Assembly (NCBI GenBank): GCA_007128345.1
Contig: SKXS01000166.1
Span: 1-5,001, forward strand
DNA: 5,001 bases
DNA from: Spirochaetia bacterium
GTDB taxonomy: Bacteria; Spirochaetota; Spirochaetia; PWKH01
Reading direction: 5' to 3'
Positions within the stretch are counted from its first letter, which is position 1; the number at the start of each line of letters is the position of its first letter. Under the pieces are notes generated by a model, which saw only the letters and a program-made list of their open reading frames with translations, was not told the origin of the DNA and ran no database searches. Position numbers and translations under genes: made by a program. Below, piece by piece: positions 1 through 5,001 of the stretch.

Positions 1-1058
1 ACATCTCCGTCTGCCACCAGGTACTGCTTGCCTTCGAGACGGAACCTGCCGGCCTGTTTCACCAGCTTCTCTGAACCGTACTGCATGAGGTCGTTATAGG
101 TGAAGACCTCCGCCCTGATGAATCCCCGGGCGAGGTCGGTATGTATGGTTCCTGCGGCATCCACGGCAGTCTCTCCCTGACGTATGGACCAGGCGCGGAC
201 TTCATCCTTGCCCACGGTGAAGAAGCTGATGTACCCCAACGTACGGTAGGCGAAGGCTGCCAGGCGCACATGGGCTGATTCGGTGATGCCCATATCCTCC
301 ATGAATACCTGACGTTCTTCAGCATCCTCCAGTGATTTAAGCTCCATCTCAAACCGTCCGGAAAACTCAACCGCTGGATAGGATGCAGAAAGTTTCTCTA
401 TGAGGCTGCCGCTCTTTCCGTACTGCGCCTCGTCGGAATTTACGATGGTGAATACGGGCTTGGATGTGAGAAACTGGTATCCAGCCAGCAGCTTCTGCTG
501 CTCAGCAGTGAGTCCCATCTCCCTGACCGGTGTTCCCTCGTTCAGCTGTTCTGCCATCTCGCTGAACAGCTGCTGCTCTGCTGTAAGCTGGGGGGTCTTT
601 TTCCCCCGCTTCAGGTCTCCCTGGATCCGCTCCAGCCGCCGCTCCACGGCAATCTGGTCAGCGAGCAGCAGTTCGGTGAGGACCTCCTCAAGTTCGCCTG
701 CGGGGTTCGACAGGCCATGGACCTGATCGACCTGTGTATCATGAAAGTTTCTTACTACCACCGCCAGGGCGTCGCTGGTCTTAATCAGCTGGAGCGCCTC
801 TCCTGAGAATACCCCATGCTCCCCTGCTCCCTTGGAGAGTCCCGCAAAGTCAACGAATTCTACCGTTGCGTAGACGGTCTTTCTCGGCTCGTAGATGCGT
901 GCGAGCTCAGTTACCCGGGGATCGTGGATATCGACGATGCCGCGGTTGGGTTCAACCCGGCTGGACACATATCCTGTCACCTCAGCGTCCTGGCCGGTGA
1001 GGGCATTAAAAATAGTGGTCTTGCCTGACTTCTGCAGTCCTATGAGTGCGATGTTCAT
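1..1058 (-). CDS. ychF: YchF/OLA1-type ribosome-associated GTPase/ATPase, C-terminus cut by window edge
   Basis: This is a TRAFAC-class P-loop NTPase of the YchF/OLA1 family (Obg-related), which in the known family binds the ribosome and prefers ATP. The 352 visible residues are an open frame from the ATG at 1058-1056 to the left edge. An in-frame TGA a few codons upstream fixes this start. The G1 P-loop is G7-LQKSGKT-14, with K13 and T14. The G3 motif is D70-FAG-73. The base-specificity motif is N207-S-D-E210 (the NxxE form typical of YchF) in place of NKxD. A helical, partly coiled-coil region spans about residues 120-200. The C-terminal TGS-like/DUF933 domain starts near residue 276 with SFFTVGKDEVRAW, followed by AAGTIHTDLARGFIRAEV. 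The frame stops at VADGD plus a partial Val codon, so only about 10 residues of the usual ~363 are missing. It is odd in having QKSGKTT instead of PNVGKST and a changed switch II (GEHGVFSGEAL). It starts 39 bp after permease B and has only a weak Shine-Dalgarno, so co-transcription is likely. Confidence 0.93.
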   Translation of the reverse strand, partial: MNIALIGLQKSGKTTIFNALTGQDAEVTGYVSSRVEPNRGIVDIHDPRVTELARIYEPRKTVYATVEFVDFAGLSKGAGEHGVFSGEALQLIKTSDALAVVVRNFHDTQVDQVHGLSNPAGELEEVLTELLLADQIAVERRLERIQGDLKRGKKTPQLTAEQQLFSEMAEQLNEGTPVREMGLTAEQQKLLAGYQFLTSKPVFTIVNSDEAQYGKSGSLIEKLSASYPAVEFSGRFEMELKSLEDAEERQVFMEDMGITESAHVRLAAFAYRTLGYISFFTVGKDEVRAWSIRQGETAVDAAGTIHTDLARGFIRAEVFTYNDLMQYGSEKLVKQAGRFRLEGKQYLVADGD

Positions 1059-1097
1059 GGCTGCATTCTGTCAGATTGCGTGAGAATGGGCAAGATG

Positions 1098-2165
1098 CTA
1101 GGAACTTGCCAGCTGCACCAGCATACGCCTGCCCAGCTTCGCTACAATAGGTATCAAGACGATGCTCATCCCTGCGGTTACCATCAGTGGGAGGATAATA
1201 TCAGCGAGGGTTGCATGGTTGGCCAGAATCTGCCAGACCGGATCAATGGCCCAGAAGGTAGGGAACATCTTAGCTATCCACTGGGGCCAGTCAGGAAACA
1301 GGTAGAATATGACCGGTGCAAAGAGGAGCGCTCCGGATCCCTTGACTATGGCAAAGAGGATCTGGGAGTTGGATGCCAGAAGCCCCACCACGAGTCCGAG
1401 CATGGACCAGAATATGGCCGCTACGATGAGCACCACGATCATATCGAGCTGATTGTGGCTGAATGCGCCGTTAAGCAGCAAGGTGACCACCGTCATGATG
1501 ATGGTCAGCACGATCCCCAGAACCGCCTTGGCTGCAAGCAAGTCTGAGAGCTTCGCGGGGCTCACGAGCACCGCCTGTATGGTTTTGCGCTCCCGCTCCT
1601 CCACCAGGGAGCTTGCAGGAACAAAGAGCCCGGCGATGATGAAGGCGTACATGGCAATGATCGGCACCAGCCGCATTGAAATAGGAAGCGCCTCCCCCCT
1701 GCCTAGAGATACCAGTTCCACCTCCACCGGAGGAGAACTTCCTTCAACCGTACGTATCAGATCTATGGCGGTTACCGAGAGGATGAGGCGGTCGATCGCA
1801 TAGCTCTCCCCGCTTATGTAGAACTGCATGACAGGTTTCTCTCCGCCCTTGAGCGCCTGGTCAAAACCGGGCTGCAGGATCAGTCCTGCATCAAAGTCGT
1901 GGCTCTGCACCTGCTGCTTGAGCTCTTCAGGATCACTAAGCATGGTAACATTGATTCCGTCGATATCCTGGATCAGCAGCGATATCTGGGAAGAACCCTG
2001 GTCAACCAGGGCAAACCGTGGCTTCTGCGCAAAGAGATCCCCAAAGACCATCTGCAGCACTATGGTCAAAGCTATGGGAAGCAAGATGGCAAACAGCACG
2101 AAGGGAGAACGGGGTCCCACGGCTACATCTTTCTTGAATATGGTCCAGAAGTTGCGTATGCTCAT
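1098..2165 (-). CDS. ABC-2 type exporter permease B (NatB-like, ABC2_membrane_3 family)
   Basis: Integral membrane subunit of an ABC-2 exporter, 355 residues, beginning MSIRNFWTIF. The layout is typical of the family. A short cytoplasmic N-terminus precedes TM1 at about residues 20-40. An extracytoplasmic domain of about 125 residues follows (roughly 42-165). Five more hydrophobic segments lie near 167-187, 213-233, 242-264, 271-291 and 321-343. The cytoplasmic loop after TM2 carries VEERERKTIQAVLVSPAKLS (188-207), the ERERKT and SPAK pattern that contacts the ATPase in this family. A longer open frame reaches 2252, but I chose the ATG at 2165-2163: it forms an ATGA overlap with the permease A stop, has an AAGGTG Shine-Dalgarno 8 nt upstream, and gives a normal N-terminus. 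The extra 29 residues of the longer frame are polar and lie wholly inside permease A. It should pair with permease A as a heterodimer. The substrate cannot be read from the sequence; sodium, drugs, lipids or peptides are all possible. Confidence 0.9.
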   Translation of the reverse strand: MSIRNFWTIFKKDVAVGPRSPFVLFAILLPIALTIVLQMVFGDLFAQKPRFALVDQGSSQISLLIQDIDGINVTMLSDPEELKQQVQSHDFDAGLILQPGFDQALKGGEKPVMQFYISGESYAIDRLILSVTAIDLIRTVEGSSPPVEVELVSLGRGEALPISMRLVPIIAMYAFIIAGLFVPASSLVEERERKTIQAVLVSPAKLSDLLAAKAVLGIVLTIIMTVVTLLLNGAFSHNQLDMIVVLIVAAIFWSMLGLVVGLLASNSQILFAIVKGSGALLFAPVIFYLFPDWPQWIAKMFPTFWAIDPVWQILANHATLADIILPLMVTAGMSIVLIPIVAKLGRRMLVQLASS

Positions 2166-3337
2166 AATCTCACCACCTTGCGCTTGAGGATCGTCAGGCC
2201 AACGGCTGAAAGACCGGCAGCCCAGAGTGCGGCTATGGTGAGATAGATCCACGCATCACCCCAGCTCATACCGTAGACTGTCACATCCATAAGTACCTGC
2301 ATGATGCCGTAACTGGGAATAATGCGGACCCAGGGAGCCGTACTGCCCGGGAACATCACCCCGAAGGCAGGAATTGCCAGCGGTATGGTAAAGAGCATGG
2401 ATAAAAACAGCGTGGTGATGAAGTCCTTTCCCATGGATCCGACCACCATGGCAATAGATGTGAATATGAGCGCACCCAAGAACACTGCGACAAGGAGCAT
2501 CAGCCAGTTGTCCGCAGAAAAGGAGACGGTTGCCAGCAGGAGAATGATAGCCTGTCCCATGGCGAGCATCGTACCGAAGAGGGTCTTTGCCGTGAGCACA
2601 TGGGAAGCCTTTGCCGGGGTAGCAAGTATGGCTGTGATGGTCTTATGAGATATTTCTGCTGCAATAAGCGAAGCGAGGGCAAAGGTCTCCATCATGAGCA
2701 CGAAGAACGCCAGCATAGGCCGCATGCGATCCCGCATGGAGACCTGATCTCCCATCCGGTCCGTACCGAGGACGATCTCTTCAGCATCAGGTTCGGTCAC
2801 AGGCAGCGGGGATCCCGCCAGCATAAAGGCTATCTCCCTGATGAAGCTCACCATGGCACCCCTAATCTCCGGAGGGGTATCCTGGTTGGTGTAGACAGTG
2901 ACCGTTGTCTGCTGCCCCATTGCCGTTGAGATGATGAACTGCTCAGGGAATGAGAGCCCTACCAGGACAGTCGCCTTGGATGCGCCGCTCGGGCGGCTCT
3001 CTCCATCCGTAACATCCCTGATGATGAGCTTTCCGTCATCACCTATCCAGGCTTCGGCATCACCTGATATAACCGACCGAAGGAGGGCCTCACTGGGAAA
3101 GACCAGCAGTTCAATACCCTCTTCACCATCAGCATCAAGGAGCATCCCCAGGTCATGATGAGAAATACCTACGGTGATGCTCTCATCCACGGTCATCGGG
3201 AATATCCAGAAGACGACGATGAAAAGTATCAGGGCTGCCAGCGAGAGGATAGAGTATATACGGTCCCGGGAAAAAGCGAGAAAGTCCTTCTTCAGCAGGG
3301 TCACGATCATGCCTGCAGTGCTTACCTGTGCACCCAT
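2162..3337 (-). CDS. ABC-2 type exporter permease A (ABC2_membrane_3 family)
   Basis: Integral membrane subunit of 391 residues, paralogous in layout to the downstream permease. After a basic N-terminus (LLKKDFLAFSRDR) comes TM1 at about residues 27-47, then a large extracytoplasmic domain of about 155 residues that is rich in Asp and Glu. Five hydrophobic segments follow near 206-228, 250-272, 278-300, 305-327 and 362-384, and the protein ends in basic KRKVVRL. The loop after TM2 has AAEISHKTITAILATPAKAS (226-245), matching the E..KT and .PAK pattern of permease B and of ABC-2 permeases generally, where it meets the ATPase. The start at 3337 overlaps the ATPase stop as TAATG and has GAGGG (3350-3346) 8 nt upstream. 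An internal ATG at 3310 (MIVTLLKKDF) would also give a normal N-terminus but has a poorer ribosome site. It is predicted to form the transmembrane heterodimer with permease B. The substrate is unknown. Confidence 0.9.
   Translation of the reverse strand: MGAQVSTAGMIVTLLKKDFLAFSRDRIYSILSLAALILFIVVFWIFPMTVDESITVGISHHDLGMLLDADGEEGIELLVFPSEALLRSVISGDAEAWIGDDGKLIIRDVTDGESRPSGASKATVLVGLSFPEQFIISTAMGQQTTVTVYTNQDTPPEIRGAMVSFIREIAFMLAGSPLPVTEPDAEEIVLGTDRMGDQVSMRDRMRPMLAFFVLMMETFALASLIAAEISHKTITAILATPAKASHVLTAKTLFGTMLAMGQAIILLLATVSFSADNWLMLLVAVFLGALIFTSIAMVVGSMGKDFITTLFLSMLFTIPLAIPAFGVMFPGSTAPWVRIIPSYGIMQVLMDVTVYGMSWGDAWIYLTIAALWAAGLSAVGLTILKRKVVRL
2166..2179 (-). promoter_or_regulatory. Ribosome binding site and coupled start of permease B
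   Basis: On the minus strand AAGGTG (2179-2174) lies 8 nt before the ATG at 2165-2163, one mismatch from AAGGAG. The ATG overlaps the TGA stop of permease A (2164-2162) as ATGA. This decides the start of permease B in favour of 2165 over the longer open frame and suggests translational coupling, giving matched amounts of the two membrane subunits. Confidence 0.72.
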
Positions 3338-4197
3338 TACTGGAGCCCTCGTCCGGTCATGGCGATGAAGATATCCTCCAGGGTTGCCTCTTCCGTATGG
3401 ATAGTCAGCACCTCGCCGGACCCTACGGCCTGTTTGAGGCCTTCGCCGGAAACATCCTCATCCAGGGGAATCCGCAGTTCGGTAATCTCGTCGCCCTGCT
3501 TCACCCGTACAGTTGCTGAACGCTTCCCATGGAGCAGTTTGAGATGTTCCGGGGTGTCGATGGCATAGAACTTGCCTTCATTGATGAAGGCGACCCGGTC
3601 AGAGAGCTTGTCGGCCTCGTTCATGTCATGGGTAGTAAGCAGGACCGCCGCACCTTGGGACGCACGTTTCTGGATGATGTCCCGGATCGCCTTGGCAGAA
3701 ACCGGGTCAAGTCCGTCAGTCGGCTCATCAAGAAACAGCACTTCAGGATCATTGATAAGCGCGCGGGCCATCATGAGCCGCTGACGCATGCCCTTTGAGT
3801 ATGAGGAGACCCGGTCCTTAGCCCGGTTCCAGAGGTCCACCTGCTGAAGCAGCCCCTTGATATCGGGATCCTTGATCCCGTGGAGCCCGGCAAAAAACTT
3901 GAGGTTCTCAACGGCGCTCATCTGGAGATAGAGGTTTTTTTCCTCAAAACAGACTCCCATGCGCTTATGCACGTCCCGGTTATGCCCCAATACCGGCATG
4001 CCCAGGATGGTAATGGAGCCGTCCTGGGGAATCAGCTGGCCGGTAAGCATCTTGATGGTGGTGGACTTGCCCGCTCCGTTGGGACCGAGGAACCCGAATA
4101 TCTCCCCGGGAGAGACGTCAAACGATATCCCGTCGACTGCGAGCTGTTTTCCGTAGGAATAGCGTATGGAAGAAACGGAGATTGCCGGTGTACTCAT
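3337..4197 (-). CDS. ABC-2 type exporter ATP-binding protein (DrrA/NatA/CcmA-like, COG1131 type)
   Basis: Cytoplasmic nucleotide-binding subunit of 286 residues that powers the two permeases encoded downstream. Walker A is G38-PNGAGKST-46. The C-loop signature is Y133-SKGMRQR-140. Walker B is V153-LFLDEP-159, with E158 as the catalytic glutamate. The D-loop is GLDP at 162-165 and the H-loop is H190 in LLTTHDMNEAD. The Q-loop position reads F84-E-E-K-N-L-Y90, so the usual glutamine appears to be glutamate at E85. After residue ~225 comes an accessory C-terminal domain of the DUF4162 sort, ending TLEDIFIAMTGRGL, as in DrrA-like exporter ATPases. The start at 4197 has a GAGGAG site 5 nt upstream. 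The gene is first in the exporter operon and overlaps permease A by one base. A homodimer of this protein presumably serves the permease heterodimer. The motifs make ABC ATPase identity certain; the exporter assignment rests on the neighbours and the C-terminal domain. Confidence 0.95.
   Translation of the reverse strand: MSTPAISVSSIRYSYGKQLAVDGISFDVSPGEIFGFLGPNGAGKSTTIKMLTGQLIPQDGSITILGMPVLGHNRDVHKRMGVCFEEKNLYLQMSAVENLKFFAGLHGIKDPDIKGLLQQVDLWNRAKDRVSSYSKGMRQRLMMARALINDPEVLFLDEPTDGLDPVSAKAIRDIIQKRASQGAAVLLTTHDMNEADKLSDRVAFINEGKFYAIDTPEHLKLLHGKRSATVRVKQGDEITELRIPLDEDVSGEGLKQAVGSGEVLTIHTEEATLEDIFIAMTGRGLQ
3346..3350 (-). promoter_or_regulatory. Ribosome binding site of permease A
   Basis: GAGGG on the minus strand lies 8 nt upstream of the ATG at 3337-3335, inside the last codons of the ATPase gene. 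The ATG shares one base with the ATPase TAA stop (TAATG). The site supports the 3337 start over the internal ATG at 3310. Confidence 0.6.
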
Positions 4198-4202
4198 TGG
4201 CG

Positions 4203-4208
4203 CTCCTC
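4203..4208 (-). promoter_or_regulatory. Strong Shine-Dalgarno of the exporter ATPase gene
   Basis: GAGGAG on the minus strand sits 5 nt before the ATG at 4197-4195. It directly abuts the 17-bp inverted repeat at 4209-4225, so a bound protein or an RNA hairpin there would lie right beside the ribosome site. Confidence 0.75.
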
Positions 4209-4225
4209 ATTCTGGTTACCAGAAT
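4209..4225. promoter_or_regulatory. Perfect 17-bp inverted repeat in the leader of the exporter operon
   Basis: ATTCTGGT-T-ACCAGAAT (plus strand) is a perfect inverted repeat with 8-bp arms around one central base. It lies between the predicted promoter and the ATPase ribosome site. As DNA it has the size of an operator for a dimeric helix-turn-helix repressor. As RNA it could form a 7-bp stem with a UAA loop immediately before GAGGAG. There is no U-run after it, so it is not an intrinsic terminator. The role is inferred; the symmetry is directly seen. Confidence 0.6.
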
Positions 4226-4245
4226 TGTACTAGTATACTAACACA
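4226..4245. promoter_or_regulatory. Near-palindromic operator candidate around the predicted transcription start
   Basis: The plus strand reads TGTACTAGTATACTAACACA, symmetric as TGTnnTAGTATACTAnnACA: a perfect 10-bp core (4231-4240) plus three matched bases at each outer edge. It covers the expected transcription start near 4244 and is contiguous with the second inverted repeat at 4209-4225. The GT...TA...TA...AC style resembles operators of GntR-family repressors, whose YtrA branch often controls ABC exporters. No regulator gene is in the window, so the assignment is inference. Confidence 0.5.
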
Positions 4246-4250
4246 CTGGC

Positions 4251-4279
4251 AGTATAGCACACCTAGTGCGCAGCGTCAA
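4251..4279 (-). promoter_or_regulatory. Sigma70-type promoter of the ABC exporter operon
   Basis: On the minus strand a -35 box TTGACG (4279-4274) and a -10 box TATACT (4256-4251) are separated by exactly 17 bp; each box is one mismatch from consensus. The -35 box lies within the last codons of the upstream mutase-like gene and the -10 box just after its TAG stop (4265-4263). Transcription would start near 4244, giving a leader of about 47 nt before the ATPase ATG. A second TATACT at 4237-4232 lacks a matching -35 box. Confidence 0.68.
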
Positions 4280-5001
4280 TGGAAAACAACTTTTTAATAA
4301 ACTCATCGCCCCGCATAAGCCCAAGAGAACCGTGCGCCGCCGCATGCTCATCGTAGCGGGCGATGCCGTCTCCCTGCTCACCGGGAGTATAGATCATTAC
4401 GGGCACCGGGTCATGTACATGGGTGCGCAGTTCGCAGGGGGTGGGATGGTCGGGAAGCAGGGCAATGCGCACCGGCTCATTCATGGCCGCCGCAGCGGCA
4501 TACACGTGTCGCAAGAGCCGCCTGTCCAGATACTCCAACGTCCGTACTTTGAGCTGTACATCCCCTTCATGACCCGCTTCATCGCTTGCCTCAACGTGTA
4601 TCAGGACGAAGTCGTAGCGTCTGAGGGCTTCTATGGCTGCATGAGCTTTACCCTCGTAATTGGTGTCATACAGCCCGGTAGCTCCGGGCACCTTAACTGC
4701 ATCAAGCCCCGCGTACCGTCCGATGCCGAATATGAGGTCCACCGCAGAGATGACCGCACCAGTTTTCCCGTAGAGCTCCTGGAAAGTTTTCATGGAGGGA
4801 CGGTATCCGGGAGACCAGAACCAGAGCGCATTCGCCGGGTCCTTACCCTCCTTTATACGGGTGCGGTTTATGCGGTGATGGGCGAGGAATTCCCGGGAAG
4901 ATTCAATGAGCCGGTTAAGTAAGGCCGCAGTCTCGTTCCCGGACGAGTCTGACGCCTGCACCAGTACATCACGATAGCAGGTACCGGGCACGTCATGGGG
5001 A
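4263..5001 (-). CDS. apgM: Archaeal-type cofactor-independent phosphoglycerate mutase-like protein (proposed homoserine kinase subgroup possible), N-terminus outside window
   Basis: C-terminal part, about 245 residues, of an alkaline-phosphatase-superfamily enzyme of the ApgM/COG3635 type, usually about 400 residues. Members interconvert 2- and 3-phosphoglycerate using two metal ions; a bacterial subgroup has been proposed to act as homoserine kinase. The frame runs unbroken from the right edge (PHDVPGTCYRD) to TAG at 4265-4263. The GTG at 4991 is therefore an internal valine, not the start. Family blocks in order are DPANALWFWSPG, YGKTGAVISAVDLIFGIG, VPGATGLYDTNYEGKA, HVEASDEAGHEGD (4598-4560) and LLPDHPTP, then RTHVHDPVP. 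The C-terminal metal ligands expected by comparison with the iPGM fold are present: Asp (codon 4583-4581) and His (4571-4569) in DEAGH, the Asp-His pair (4451-4446), and a His at 4421-4419. The catalytic serine and the N-terminal aspartate would lie outside the window. The 3' end overlaps the promoter of the exporter operon and no terminator follows. Confidence 0.88.
   Translation of the reverse strand, partial: PHDVPGTCYRDVLVQASDSSGNETAALLNRLIESSREFLAHHRINRTRIKEGKDPANALWFWSPGYRPSMKTFQELYGKTGAVISAVDLIFGIGRYAGLDAVKVPGATGLYDTNYEGKAHAAIEALRRYDFVLIHVEASDEAGHEGDVQLKVRTLEYLDRRLLRHVYAAAAAMNEPVRIALLPDHPTPCELRTHVHDPVPVMIYTPGEQGDGIARYDEHAAAHGSLGLMRGDEFIKKLFSIDAAH

Noticed and set aside
59..370. Minus-strand open frame of 103 codons near the left edge
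   Set aside because: It overlaps the YchF-like gene in another frame. The YchF frame is continuous through the region and shows the DUF933 domain there.
1064..1088. CATTCT...AGAATG inverted repeat between permease B and the YchF-like gene
   Set aside because: The arms are only 6 bp with a 13-nt loop and there is no U-run. It is too weak to call a terminator or operator.
1080..1547. Plus-strand open frame of 155 codons rich in His, Asp and Gln
   Set aside because: It is antisense to permease B. The His-rich composition comes from reading hydrophobic-helix codons in reverse; no start context or motif supports it.
2166..2252. 29-residue N-terminal extension of permease B
   Set aside because: It lies entirely within the permease A coding region, is polar, and is unneeded given the ATGA overlap and the ribosome site before 2165.
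4266..4922. Long plus-strand open frame of 218 codons
   Set aside because: It is antisense to the mutase-like gene, whose protein shows clear family motifs. The plus-strand product has no recognisable domain and reflects codon bias on the other strand.
4989..4991. GTG as the start of the mutase-like gene
   Set aside because: The frame continues upstream to the window edge, and the residues before it (Pro-His-Asp) fit the family's PHD block, so the GTG is an internal valine.

Overview
The window is gene-dense. All five genes I can support read on the minus strand, in the order (transcription right to left): archaeal-type phosphoglycerate mutase-like protein (enters from the right edge), ABC exporter ATPase, ABC-2 permease A, ABC-2 permease B, and the YchF-type GTPase/ATPase (runs off the left edge). 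No RNA gene, mobile element, CRISPR array or intrinsic terminator is visible. The largest non-coding gap is 65 bp. The long plus-strand open frames are antisense shadows of these genes.

The organism is a bacterium with moderately GC-rich DNA, mid-50s percent by eye, and G/C-ending codons. An archaeal-type phosphoglycerate mutase together with an unusual YchF subtype fits an anaerobic lineage such as spirochaetes, Deltaproteobacteria or Chloroflexi. This is an inference from protein style only, and I cannot name a genus.

Layout. 4263 to the right edge is the C-terminal ~245 residues of the mutase-like enzyme. The last codons of this gene and the 65-bp gap after it hold a strong sigma70-like promoter (TTGACG, 17 bp, TATACT). 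Two inverted repeats follow, directly downstream of the expected transcription start, and the second one touches the Shine-Dalgarno sequence. 4197 to 1098 is a three-gene ABC-2 exporter operon: the ATPase overlaps permease A by 1 bp (TAATG) and permease A overlaps permease B by 4 bp (ATGA), so translation is probably coupled. After a 39-bp gap the YchF-like gene begins at 1058 and is probably read from the same transcript.

The two different permeases and one ATPase should form a heteromeric membrane exporter (NatAB/DrrAB-like class, substrate unknown). The promoter and palindromes suggest control by a dimeric repressor, possibly of the GntR/YtrA type that often governs such exporters, but no regulator gene lies in the window. 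The flanking genes are central metabolism (phosphoglycerate mutase or proposed homoserine kinase) and translation-associated (YchF). I see no sign of a wholly new system. The points most worth a second look are the operator region, the atypical YchF motifs and the Q-loop substitution in the ATPase.
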